A stretch of DNA of 64,000 bases, taken from assembly GCA_000471925.1 (NCBI GenBank), contig CP006668.1, forward strand, positions 1,178,001-1,242,000, in the 5' to 3' direction. Each line of letters opens with the position of its first letter. Position 1 is the stretch's first letter. Source of the DNA: Ralstonia pickettii DTP0602. GTDB taxonomy: Bacteria > Pseudomonadota > Gammaproteobacteria > Burkholderiales > Burkholderiaceae. The position numbers and the translations under genes are program-made. This document shows positions 1 to 9,342 of this stretch, one piece after another. The notes under the pieces were generated by a model. That model was given only the letters and a program-made list of their open reading frames with translations, was not told where the DNA came from and made no database searches.

Positions 1-135
1 AATGTGGTGCCACCGTCAGTCGTCGCAGCACAAAGCTATTGTCTGTCGTGCTGCTTTCCGCTGGCTTGGCATGCAGTGTATATTCTTGGCAGCAAAATTG
101 GATTTCGTAAGCAACGCAGGGAAACCCTATATTAT

Positions 136-148
136 GAAATTTAATTTC
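136..148. promoter_or_regulatory. Palindrome upstream of Lrp/AsnC gene
   Basis: A perfect 6+1+6 palindrome, GAAATTTAATTTC, lies 27 bases before the lrp-type start codon in an AT-rich stretch. The rest of positions 1-175 holds no convincing gene. AT-rich palindromes are the usual targets of Lrp/AsnC proteins, so autoregulation is a reasonable inference. A TATATT hexamer at 128-133 could be the -10 box. No footprint data can be deduced from the sequence. Confidence 0.4.
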
Positions 149-175
149 GTGTAAATCTCAGAAGAGGAAATCGAC

Positions 176-649
176 ATGCCTTCGATCGAGCTGGACCGTA
201 CCGATCGCCGCCTGCTGGGGGTCTTGCAGGAGCACGGGCGCGCTTCCAACCTGGAGTTGGCCGAGGCCATCGCGCTGTCGCCGGCGCAGACTTTGCGGCG
301 CCACCGCCGCCTGGAAGAGGCCGGCCTGGTCAAGCGCTATGAGGCGCGACTCGACGCCGCCGCGCTGGGCCTGGGCGTGGTCGCCTTTATCCATGTGACG
401 ATGGAGCGGGGCCATATCCGCGACCTGTCCAACTTCAAGCGGCTGGTGGCGGAACTGGCGCAGATCCAGGAGTGCTTCTCGGTGACCGGGGATATCGACT
501 ACGTGCTGAAGGTGGTCGCCAAGGACCTGAAGTCGCTGTCGGACTTCCTGCTCGATACGCTGATGCGGATCCCGGGCGTCAGTGGCGTGAAGTCGAGCGT
601 GTGCCTGGACGAGATCAAGTGCACCAGTGCCGTGCCGCTGGAGACGTAA
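176..649 (+). CDS. Lrp/AsnC family transcriptional regulator
   Basis: A 157-residue protein with the Lrp/AsnC layout. An AsnC-type helix-turn-helix covers about residues 4-65 (LDRTDRRLLGVLQEHGR and the recognition helix SPAQTLRRHRRLEEAGLV). A RAM ligand-binding and oligomerisation domain covers about 66-150. The ATG at 176 follows AGAGGAAA at good Shine-Dalgarno spacing. Such proteins usually control amino acid transport or catabolism and their own gene. The expected target, often divergent, lies outside the window to the left, so the effector cannot be named. Length is normal for the family and the gene looks intact. Confidence 0.9.
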   Translation: MPSIELDRTDRRLLGVLQEHGRASNLELAEAIALSPAQTLRRHRRLEEAGLVKRYEARLDAAALGLGVVAFIHVTMERGHIRDLSNFKRLVAELAQIQECFSVTGDIDYVLKVVAKDLKSLSDFLLDTLMRIPGVSGVKSSVCLDEIKCTSAVPLET

Positions 650-666
650 GCGGCGAATAGCCCGAT

Positions 667-2253
667 TTAGTGCGAAGCCTCCGGGTCCTGCCGGTCGCAC
701 TGGACGTTCATTTCGCGGCACACCGCGCACCAGGACGGTCGCGAACCCGGCTTGGCGCGGCAGCGGGCAGCATCGTCACCCTCGGGCGCTGCCGCCAGCA
801 CTGGCACGGCCACCCGGTACAGCGGAAACCCGCCGGCGCAAGCCCGTGCCACCGCTTCATCCAGCGCCTGGAGACCGACCGGCTTGACGATCACGGCATT
901 CATGCCGGCGTCCAGTGCCGCCTGGTGGTCTTCCGCCACGGCACTGGCGGTGCAGCCGATCACCGGCACGCAGCAGACCGCGTCCTCGCGCGCCCGCACG
1001 GCGCGCGTAAAGGCGAGGCCGTCCATCACCGGCATGGCGCAGTCGCACACGATCACGTCGAACCTGTCGGCGTCCAGCCTGGCCAGCGCTTCGCGGCCGC
1101 CGCAGGCGGTAGCCACCTGGTGGCCCAGGTGTTCCAGCTGGCGTTGCATTAGCAGTGCCGTGGTCGGTAAAGCGCACCGCATTGGAAACCAGGTTGGCCA
1201 GGATCTGCCGGAAGCGCAGCCCGTCGACTTGGTGCAGCGGCGCCAGGCCCGCACCCAGGTCGCTGCCAAGCGACAAGCCTTTCTGCGCAGCCACGGGGCC
1301 GAAGATCAACAGCGTGTCCTGCACCAGTCTCGCCAGCGCGGCCGGCGCGGGCTGGATGCGGAACTTGCCGGCCTCCATCTTGGACAGGTCCAGGATGTCG
1401 TCGATCAGCCCCAGCAGGCCCAGCGCCGACTTGTGCGCCGTGACCAGCTGCAGGCGTTCGTCCTCCGACAGCCGGCAGCGCGCCAGCGTCAGTTCCAGCA
1501 TGCCGGTGATAGCGTTCATCGGCGTGCGGATCTCATGGCTGACCGAGGCGAGGAAGGTGGACTTGGCCCGGTTGGCGGCCTCGGCCTCCGCCTTGGCCTG
1601 CGCCAGTTCGGTCAGCATCTCGTGGCGTTCGGTCAGGTCCACGCAGCCGCCGGCCAGCCCCTTGACGGTGCCGTCGGCACCGCGCAGCGGCGTCAGCCAG
1701 TTGAGCACATGGTGGTTGCGATCGCCCAGCCGCAGGCACCGGTCCTTGTGCAGCGGCGCGCCGTCTTCGAGCACCTTGCGATAGTCGCGCGCCACCTCGG
1801 CCATGTCGGTGACGATGGGGTGCACATGGCCCGGTGCGTCCAGCCCCTGACCGCGCAGCGTCTCGCGCGTGGCACCGACCAGTTCCTCATAGCTGCGGTT
1901 GCAGGTGATGAGCCGCAGCGAGGCATCGCGCAGGTAGACCGGTTGCGGAATGCCGTCGAGCAGCGCCGACTGGATCGCGGCCTGGTCTTTGAGCGCGATC
2001 TCGGCCGCGCGCCGCAGGCGCACCTCGCGATAGAGCATGACGATCCAGGCCAGCAGCAGCGGCGTCAGGAAGCACAGCACCGAAGCGGCCCACCACAGCA
2101 TCCTTTGTGGGCGCTGGCCTGGGCCGGCGTGGTCGCAGCCGCGTGGAGCGACAGGTCGAGCAGCAGGAGGACGGCCCCGGCGATGGGCCAGGCGCGGACA
2201 GGTTTGGGGGAGCGGTCAGGCAAGCGGGGCGGCGAAGAGCGATGAACAGCCAA
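667..2253 (-). pseudogene. BvgS-like hybrid sensor histidine kinase, internally deleted
   Basis: Reading right to left, a signal-peptide-like stretch (about 2253-2105, ending TPAQAS) is followed out of frame by a transmembrane segment (ATG at 2101, LLLAWIVMLY), a PAS region and a HisKA dimerisation domain with the H-box SHEIRTPMNA. The frame reaches the start of the ATPase N-box (LANLVSNAVRFTDHG) near 1160. It is then joined, in another frame, to the inside of a receiver domain (LMQRQLEHLGHQVATA through CDCAMPVMDG and VKPVG). The venus-flytrap sensor domains expected between signal peptide and membrane segment are missing, as are the D-, F- and G-boxes of the ATPase and the N-terminal acidic pair of the receiver. 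The product cannot be a working kinase. BvgS-type architecture is inferred from domain order and from the neighbouring response regulator and HPt genes. Confidence 0.8.
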
Positions 2254-2605
2254 CGATAGAAAGCCAACGATGGAAAACCGGAAGCGTCCGCGGCGCGGCA
2301 GGCGCGGCGGACGCAGGTGTCCTCACTCTATGGGCGCGATCCCGCCCGCTGATTAAGACATATCTGAAATTGGCGTGGAAATTTCCGAATCGTATGTAGC
2401 GGTTGCCTGCGCAGCGACATTTCGGCCCATTCAGAAATTGCTGCATGGATTGCCGCCCGGCTGATGACGGGGTATTGGGGAAGAATCGTAGTGCTCCTCG
2501 GAAAATTCTGGTGCCTTCCGGAGCAAATGCTGAGCACAATGCTGTGACACCGCGCTGCGTGCCCGCTCTTCTGGACACCAAGGCGTTCGCTATGGAGTTC
2601 AAGCT
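2254..2605. other. Divergent intergenic region between bvgS-like and bvgA-like genes
   Basis: These 352 bases hold no convincing gene. They are less GC-rich than their surroundings around 2345-2400. They include a perfect 10-base palindrome, GGAAATTTCC, at 2377-2386, and further TTTCNGA-like half sites nearby (ATTTCCGA, ATTTCGG). BvgA-type regulators bind inverted TTTC-rich heptads, so this may be the old autoregulatory region of the phosphorelay. That link is an inference. Confidence 0.35.
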
Positions 2606-3227
2606 GTGGCCACAATCCTGATCGTCGACGACCACCCCCCAGTGCGTGTCGTACTCAAAACGCACTTGTCGCAGGTGCTGGGCGTCACGCATGTCCTGGA
2701 GGCAGACAACGGCCAGGCCGCCATCGAGATCGTGCGGCAATTCGCCCCCGACGTGGTGATCCTGGATCTCGACATACCCAAGATCAACGGCCTGGAGGTC
2801 ATCCCGCGCCTCAAGGCCATCCACCCCGGCGTGCGCATCCTGGTCATTTCGGGCCAGGACCAGAACACCTTTGCACCGCGCGCGCCAGGCGGGGGCGCAC
2901 GGCTACGTCAGCAAGACCCAGGAACTGGCGGAAATCGTGCGCTGCGCAGAGTCGGTCCTGGCCGGCTATACCGTGATGCCGGAAATCGATCGCAGCAAGG
3001 TCGAGCATGCCGACGAGGATGCCCGCCTGGCCAGTCTCTCGGACAAGGAGCTGATCATCATGCAGATGCTGGCCAAGGGCATGACCAACAAGGAAATCGG
3101 CGAGACCCTGTTTATTTCCAACAAGACGGTCAGTACCCACAAGACCCGGATCATGGAAAAACTCGGCGCAAAATCGATCGTCGATGTCATCGATTTTGCG
3201 CGGCGCCACCATATTGCGATCGGCTAG
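2606..3227 (+). pseudogene. BvgA-like NarL/LuxR-family response regulator with 2-bp frameshift
   Basis: The start is GTG at 2606, eight bases after GGAG. The first part encodes a receiver domain (ILIVDDHPPV, phosphoacceptor region VVILDLDIPKINGLEVI). The frame breaks near 2880 and resumes two bases out as RQAGAHGYVSK, followed by a complete LuxR-type helix-turn-helix (LSDKELIIMQMLAKGMTNKEIG and TVSTHKTRIMEKLG), ending at TAG 3225-3227. Restoring one CG unit in the CG run at 2877-2885 would give the family motif FAPRARQAGA and one 207-residue protein. The lesion is therefore a dinucleotide contraction. It could be a true mutation, a switchable repeat or a sequencing error. The gene is divergent from the damaged BvgS-like kinase. 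Confidence 0.8.
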
Positions 3228-3272
3228 CATGGCAAATCCGAACTGCTCTGCCGTGCGCCGGCGCGTCCGGCC

Positions 3273-3944
3273 ATGACCGGCGCGCTGCTGCTTGCCGGGC
3301 CGGGCGAGGCGCGCTGGGCTGCCGGCGTGGGCGAAATCCTGCGCGGGCTGGGTTTCACCATTCGGACTGTGGCGCAGGCACCGGCTGCCACGCCGGACAT
3401 TGGCCTGGTGCTGGCCGGGCCAGGCGACGCCAGCGCGCTGCCCGCGTGGCACGCCGCCGGCGCCATCTGCGCCGTGGTGCTGCCCGCCGACGCGCCGGCG
3501 CCGGCCGCGCAGTGGGAGCCGGCCATCGTATGTCTGCGCGAACCCGTGACCGAAGGCGCCATCCTGGAGATGCTGGCAAACCACCACTACCTGGCCCTGT
3601 CCGCGCGCGAGGCGGCCGGCATCCCCGCCGCACTCGCCGAACAAACCTTGGGCGACCCCGAATTCGCCGCCGGGCTGGTGCGCGCGCTGGTGACCTCGAC
3701 AGAGGCCGACCTGGCGCAATTACGCACCGCGGGCAGTGAACTGGAAACCCTGCGCAGCGTCGCCCACCGGCTGAAGTCTTCGGCGCACTACGTCGGCTGC
3801 CAGTCGCTGCGGGCGCTGGCGCAACGCCTCGAACATGCCGCCCGCGACGGCGATGCGGCAACCACCGCGGCGCTGGCCGCGATCTTCGCGCCGACCGTGG
3901 TGCGGCTGCTCGCACTGCTGGCGGCGCTGCCGGCAAAAAAATAA
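3273..3944 (+). CDS. HPt-domain protein with degenerate receiver-like N-terminus
   Basis: A 223-residue protein whose C-terminal 100 residues form a histidine phosphotransfer domain. The motif LRSVAHRLKSSAHYVGC places the phosphoacceptor at His165. The first 105 residues have the alternating hydrophobic pattern of a receiver domain but no clear phosphoacceptor aspartate or acidic pocket. The gene lies 45 bases after the response-regulator stop and reads the same way. In BvgS-type kinases the HPt domain is normally the C-terminal domain, so this protein probably supplied it in trans. The ATG at 3273 is the first start after an in-frame stop, and no good ribosome binding site is visible. With its kinase dead, its present role is unclear. 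Confidence 0.7.
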   Translation: MTGALLLAGPGEARWAAGVGEILRGLGFTIRTVAQAPAATPDIGLVLAGPGDASALPAWHAAGAICAVVLPADAPAPAAQWEPAIVCLREPVTEGAILEMLANHHYLALSAREAAGIPAALAEQTLGDPEFAAGLVRALVTSTEADLAQLRTAGSELETLRSVAHRLKSSAHYVGCQSLRALAQRLEHAARDGDAATTAALAAIFAPTVVRLLALLAALPAKK

Positions 3945-4035
3945 AACCTGCAAAAACCGCCGACATAGCGGGGGCGGTAATTCACCGGATAGGCGGCCGG
4001 CGTTGCGTTGATTATGCTGGATTTATCGCGGCCAT

Positions 4036-4058
4036 TATTCCGGAGCGATTCCGGAGCG
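4036..4058. repeat. Short tandem repeat (2 x 11 bp)
   Basis: ATTCCGGAGCG occurs twice in tandem in the gap between the HPt gene and the small membrane protein gene. It may be a chance repeat or a protein-binding direct repeat. No function can be assigned. Confidence 0.35.
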
Positions 4059-4143
4059 CCGTGAATGAATCGCGCTGGTTAATTTAATGCCCGCATCAAT
4101 CGGATTTCCAATGCGCCGGCGCGGGTATTCTCCGGGGAGCATC

Positions 4144-4650
4144 ATGCACCACGCCATGGCGGAATTGCCGGAATGGGCATCGTATTTCCACCTGGCCGCG
4201 GTGGCGTTTCTGCTGCTGGTGCTGGACACCGCACGCGCGGTGTACCGGGTGCTGGCCACCCCCGACGCGCGAGCCACCCGCGCGCGGCGCGTGGCGCTGG
4301 CCACGACGGGCCGGCTGCTGGCAGTGGGCGGCATCTGGATCGCCATCGTCTACGGCCACGGCGCCTGGGAGCGCGCGGGCGCGCACAATTGCCGCCACCT
4401 GCCGGCGGTGGACGCCAGCGCCCGCTACGCCGCCGAGTACTGCTACCTGCGCCAGGACCGGCTGCTGTTGCGGATCTACGATGCCCGTCGCGACGGCGTG
4501 CTGGCCCGGCGCACCTTCACCAGCGTGGAGCCGGTGCGACTGAGCTGGGATGGCCAGGCGCTGGTCTACGATGCCGCGGCGCCCGGCGCAAAAGGCCGCT
4601 TGCTGCTGCCGCCGACAATGCGTGACAAGCTGCTCGCACGGCTGCCCTGA
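4144..4650 (+). CDS. Hypothetical inner-membrane protein
   Basis: About 168 residues when started at the ATG at 4144 (MHHAMAELPEW), which follows GGGGAG at good spacing. An upstream in-frame ATG at 4087 lacks such a site. Two hydrophobic segments are visible, at roughly residues 13-30 (FHLAAVAFLLLVLDTARAVY) and 55-70 (LLAVGGIWIAIVYG). A C-terminal domain of about 90 residues follows, with two cysteines that may lie outside the membrane (NCRHL, EYCYLRQD). I do not recognise the family. The gene stands alone between the phosphorelay remnants and the IclR gene. Coding character is supported by strong third-position GC. Confidence 0.6.
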   Translation: MHHAMAELPEWASYFHLAAVAFLLLVLDTARAVYRVLATPDARATRARRVALATTGRLLAVGGIWIAIVYGHGAWERAGAHNCRHLPAVDASARYAAEYCYLRQDRLLLRIYDARRDGVLARRTFTSVEPVRLSWDGQALVYDAAAPGAKGRLLLPPTMRDKLLARLP

Positions 4651-4706
4651 AGCGCGCGGCGGCACGTCTGCGGCGGAAAACGCCGCGCGCCGGCAGCCCC
4701 ATCGCC

Positions 4707-5453
4707 TCAGCCGTCCTGCTCGAACATCGCGCGGATAATGCCGCCCATTTCATGGCGGCGCGCCACCGGCATGCGCGACGCCGTGGAGACGATGCTGATG
4801 GCCGCGTCGGCGCACATCGCCAGCGGCAGTGCATAGCCCACGCCCGCCACGCCCTCGGCGCCCGCCAGCGCATAGCCTTGCCTGCGGCTGCGCTCGACGC
4901 CGCGCAGCAGCTTGAGCAGGCTCAGTCCGCCGGCCTCGTACTCGGCGCGATGGCGCTCGAAGTGCCCGCGCACGGCCTCGTTGTCCATCAGCGCCAGCAG
5001 CGCCATGCTGCCGGTGCCCTGGCCCAGCAGGCGCGAGGTGCCGGTCAGCATGTGGAAGGACTTGATGCGGTGGCTGCCTTGCTCGGTGTGCAGGCAGTGG
5101 CCGTGGTCGCCCATGCGCACGGTCAGGAAGACCGTGTCGCCGGTCAGCCGCGCCAGCGCCTTCATGCGCGTCACCAGCACGCCATTGGGCGCGGGGCGGT
5201 TCATCGCGCGCAGGCCCAGCGCCATCGCGGCGGCGCCCAGGTGGTAGCGCTTGCCGGCGGATTCGCGCTCGATGTAGCCGGCCGATTCCAGGAAACGTGC
5301 CATGCGGTGCGCCGTGGTCCGGTCGATGCCGGTGCGCGTGGTGAGCTCCTGCAGGGTCAGCCCCACGTCGTGGTGTTCGGCGAGCAGGTGGAGCAGGGCG
5401 AACGCGCGCGACAGGCTCTGGACGCCGCCTGGCGCTGAAGGCTTGGTGGTCAT
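4707..5453 (-). CDS. IclR family transcriptional regulator
   Basis: A 248-residue protein beginning MTTKPSAPGG. The N-terminal winged helix-turn-helix (about 14-75, with LTLQELTTRTGIDRTTAHRMARFLESAGYI) is followed by the IclR effector domain, including the TSRLLGQGTGSMALLA and EGVAGVGYALPL stretches typical of the family. Further upstream starts would run into the divergent promoter, so the ATG at 5453 is preferred. It is divergent from the acyl-CoA carboxylase operon across 163 bases that contain a perfect TTGTGCA palindrome. It is almost certainly the local regulator. IclR proteins often respond to pathway acids, but the effector here is unknown. Confidence 0.9.
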   Translation of the reverse strand: MTTKPSAPGGVQSLSRAFALLHLLAEHHDVGLTLQELTTRTGIDRTTAHRMARFLESAGYIERESAGKRYHLGAAAMALGLRAMNRPAPNGVLVTRMKALARLTGDTVFLTVRMGDHGHCLHTEQGSHRIKSFHMLTGTSRLLGQGTGSMALLALMDNEAVRGHFERHRAEYEAGGLSLLKLLRGVERSRRQGYALAGAEGVAGVGYALPLAMCADAAISIVSTASRMPVARRHEMGGIIRAMFEQDG

Positions 5454-5518
5454 GGAATGAGGCGCCGGGGCGGCACCGCGCTGGCGCAGCGCGGGCCGGC
5501 AGGGGGCTTTCGTGAACG

Positions 5519-5537
5519 TTGTGCACATTATGCACAA
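5519..5537. promoter_or_regulatory. Candidate IclR operator, TTGTGCA palindrome
   Basis: TTGTGCA-CATTA-TGCACAA is a perfect inverted repeat with 7-base arms, placed between the divergent iclR and carboxyltransferase genes. A further partial half site (TTGCAC) follows directly. Position and symmetry fit an operator controlling both directions. Binding by the adjacent IclR protein is an inference. Confidence 0.55.
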
Positions 5538-5616
5538 ATTGCACGATTGCGGTTGTCCCGCGGGGTGCCGTGGTTTGCAATCCATGCATCACGGAACCCC
5601 CACGCCAGAGCGCGCC

Positions 5617-7236
5617 ATGATCCCCATCGATTCCCGCATTGACCCGTCCTCGGACGCTTTCGCCGGCCAGCGCGCCGGCATGCAGGCCCTGATCGGCCGC
5701 CTGCGCACGCTCGAGCGGCGCGCCGCCGCCGCCTCCGAGCGTTCGCGCGAGGCCTTTGGCAAGCGCGGCGCGCTGCTGCCGCGCGAGCGCGTCGGCCGCC
5801 TGCTCGACCCCGGCGCGCCGTTCCTGCCGCTGGCCACGCTGGCCGGCTTCGGCATGGACGATCCCGACCCCGAGACCTCTATCCCCGGCGGCTCGCTGCT
5901 GGCCGGCATCGGCTTTGTCTGCGGCGTGCGCTGCATGGTGCTCGCTACCGATTCCGGCATCGATGCCGGCGCCATGACCGAGGCCGGCAACATGAAGCTG
6001 GTGCGCTGCCAGGAGATCGCGCTGGAAAACCGGCTGCCGCTTATCCACCTGGTGGAGTCCGCCGGCGCCAACCTGCGCAAATACCGCGTCGACAAGTTCG
6101 TGCGCGGCGGCGCGCTGTTCTACAACCTGGCGCGCCTGTCGGCGGCGGGCCTGCCGGTGATCACCGTCGTGCACGGCTCGTCCACCGCCGGCGGCGCCTA
6201 CATGCCGGGCCTGTCCGACTACGTGGTGATGGTGCGCAAGCGCGCCCGCGCCTTCCTGGCCGGGCCGCCGCTGCTCAAGGCCGCCACCGGCGAGATCGCC
6301 ACCGACGAGGAGCTCGGCGGCGCCGACCTGCACGCCACCGTCAGCGGCCTGGCCGAGTACCTGGCCGAGGACGACGAGCACGCCATCGCCACCGCGCGCG
6401 ATATTGTCGCCAGCCTCGACTGGCCCAACGTGATGCCGCCGCCCGCGCAGCCCGCACGCCCGCCGCGGCTGGATGCGGCCGAGCTGGACGGCGTGATGAC
6501 GCTGGACATGAAGCGCCCGGTCGATATGCGCGAGGTCATCGCCCGCATCGTCGACGACTCGGCCTGGCTGCCGTTCAAGCCCGACTATGGCCCCGGCACC
6601 GTGTGCGGCCATGCGCGCATCGAAGGCAATACGGTCGGCTTTATCACCAACAACGGCCCGATCGATCCGGCCGGCGCCACCAAGGCCGCGCAGTTTATCC
6701 AGCTGTGCAACCAGTCCGACACGCCGATCGTGTTCCTGCAGAACACCACCGGCTTTATCGTCGGCCGTGCTTCGGAAGAGGCCGGCATGATCAAGCACGG
6801 CGCCAAGATGATCCAGGCGCTGTCGAACTCGACCGTGCCGCAGATCACGCTGTATTGTGGCGCCTCGTTCGGCGCGGGCAATTTCGGCATGTGCGGGCGG
6901 GGCTTCCGGCCGCGCTTCTGCTTCTCGTGGCCGAATGCGCGCACCGCGGTGATGGGCGGCGAGCAGGCTGCAATGACGCTGGAGATCGTCGCGCGCCAGC
7001 AGGCCGCGCGCAAGGGCAAGCCGGTGGACGAGGCGCAGCTGGCCAGCCAGACCGCGGAGATCGTCGCCAACTTCGAGCGCCAGGCCAGCGCCTTTGTCAC
7101 CAGCGGGCTGCTGCTGGACGACGGCGTGATCGACCCGCGCGATACGCGTGCCGTGCTGGCCTTCGTGCTCGCCACCGCGCGCGAGGCAAGCCTGCGCAAG
7201 CCGCATCCGATCCAGTTCGGCGTGGGCCGCTTCTGA
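5617..7236 (+). CDS. Acyl-CoA carboxylase carboxyltransferase (beta) subunit, AtuC/LiuB type
   Basis: A 539-residue carboxyltransferase with both crotonase-fold halves: the N domain to about residue 290 (SAGANLRKYRVDKF, HGSSTAGGAYMPGLSDYVVMV) and the C domain from about 310 (FITNNGPIDPAGATKAAQF, GRASEEAGMIKHGAKM, SFGAGNFGMCGRGFRPRFCF). It would transfer CO2 from biotin, carried by the alpha subunit encoded downstream, to a 3-methyl-enoyl-CoA. Size and motifs match methylcrotonyl-CoA and geranyl-CoA carboxylase beta subunits. The AtuA-family gene in the same operon points to the Atu (acyclic terpenoid) type rather than leucine breakdown, but the substrate is not proven. The ATG at 5617 gives the family's usual N-terminus. 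The ribosome binding site is weak. Confidence 0.88.
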   Translation: MIPIDSRIDPSSDAFAGQRAGMQALIGRLRTLERRAAAASERSREAFGKRGALLPRERVGRLLDPGAPFLPLATLAGFGMDDPDPETSIPGGSLLAGIGFVCGVRCMVLATDSGIDAGAMTEAGNMKLVRCQEIALENRLPLIHLVESAGANLRKYRVDKFVRGGALFYNLARLSAAGLPVITVVHGSSTAGGAYMPGLSDYVVMVRKRARAFLAGPPLLKAATGEIATDEELGGADLHATVSGLAEYLAEDDEHAIATARDIVASLDWPNVMPPPAQPARPPRLDAAELDGVMTLDMKRPVDMREVIARIVDDSAWLPFKPDYGPGTVCGHARIEGNTVGFITNNGPIDPAGATKAAQFIQLCNQSDTPIVFLQNTTGFIVGRASEEAGMIKHGAKMIQALSNSTVPQITLYCGASFGAGNFGMCGRGFRPRFCFSWPNARTAVMGGEQAAMTLEIVARQQAARKGKPVDEAQLASQTAEIVANFERQASAFVTSGLLLDDGVIDPRDTRAVLAFVLATAREASLRKPHPIQFGVGRF

Positions 7237-7282
7237 CCGGCCCGAGACATCCCGACGCAAACAAGAATTCCAGGAGACCAGC

Positions 7283-8443
<1,161 letters not shown>

Positions 8444-8457
8444 CAGACACGATCGCC

Positions 8458-9303
8458 ATGACCGAGAACGCTCGCCCCGATGCCGTGATCGTGCGCCGCG
8501 CCAGCGGCGTGCTGTTCGCCACCCTCAATATCCCCGCCACCCGCAATGCGCTGGCGCCCGAAGTCGTCGACGCGCTGGCGGCGGCGCTAGAGCAGGCCGA
8601 GAGCGATGCAGAAATCCGCGCGCTGGTGCTGCGCGGGGCCGGCGGCATTTTCTGCGCCGGCGGCAACGTGGGCAACTTCCAGGCGCGGCTCGATGCCGAC
8701 TCCAGCGAGGAGGACCCCGTCGCCACGCGCAATCGCCAGTTCGGCTATTTCACGCAGCGCCTCAGCACGCTGCCAGTGCCCGTGATTGCGGCGGTCGAGG
8801 GCGCGGCGATGGGCGGTGGCATGGGCCTGGCCTGCGCGGCCGACATCGTGCTGGCCACGCGCGACGCGCGCTTTGCGCTGTCGGAAACCACGCTGGGCAT
8901 CATCGCCGCGCAGATCGCGCCATTCGTGGTGCAGCGGCTGGGCGCGGTAGCCACGCGCCGGCTCGGGCTGACCGGCGAGCGCGTCAGCGGCGAGGCCGCG
9001 GTGGCGCTCGGCCTGGTCGACCAGCTTGCCGGCGATGGCGCCGAACTCGACGCACTGATCGCCGAATGGCTGACACGCATCGGCCGCTGCGGCCCGAACG
9101 CCAACCGCGTGTTCAAGACGCTGGTCAGCCGTTGCGGGCAGGAGCCCGCCGGTCCGCTGCTGGACGAGGCCTCGCGCCTGTTCGCGCAGTGCATGCGCCG
9201 CGAGGGCGCAGAGGGCGTGGCCGCGTTCCGCGAAAAGCGCGACGCGGCCTGGACTGTTCGCTTCGACGCGGCGGACGTGCGCGCGGCGCAATCGGTGCGC
9301 TGA
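8458..9303 (+). CDS. Enoyl-CoA hydratase/isomerase family protein (AtuE-like)
   Basis: A 281-residue crotonase-family protein. The oxyanion-hole segments are FCAGGNVGNF and EGAAMGGGMGLACAADI, and the acidic catalytic region is LSETTLGIIAAQIAPF. The ATG at 8458 is 14 bases after the dehydrogenase stop, so translation is probably coupled. In Atu and Liu pathways a hydratase at this point adds water to the carboxylated glutaconyl-type CoA. The sequence is consistent with that but does not define the substrate. No HMG-CoA-lyase-like gene follows, so the cleavage step is not encoded here. Confidence 0.86.
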   Translation: MTENARPDAVIVRRASGVLFATLNIPATRNALAPEVVDALAAALEQAESDAEIRALVLRGAGGIFCAGGNVGNFQARLDADSSEEDPVATRNRQFGYFTQRLSTLPVPVIAAVEGAAMGGGMGLACAADIVLATRDARFALSETTLGIIAAQIAPFVVQRLGAVATRRLGLTGERVSGEAAVALGLVDQLAGDGAELDALIAEWLTRIGRCGPNANRVFKTLVSRCGQEPAGPLLDEASRLFAQCMRREGAEGVAAFREKRDAAWTVRFDAADVRAAQSVR

Positions 9304-9342
9304 GCGTAAGCCGGCCACTTCCAGAGTTTTACAGGAACTTCC

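Noticed and set aside
752..2245. A 497-codon plus-strand frame opposite the damaged sensor kinase
   Set aside because: The minus strand clearly encodes kinase motifs. The plus product is composition-driven (QA/R-rich) and lacks any domain.
3951..3980. ACCGCC/GGCGGT hairpin after the HPt gene as a terminator
   Set aside because: The T-run exists only in the minus direction, where no gene ends. It is probably chance.
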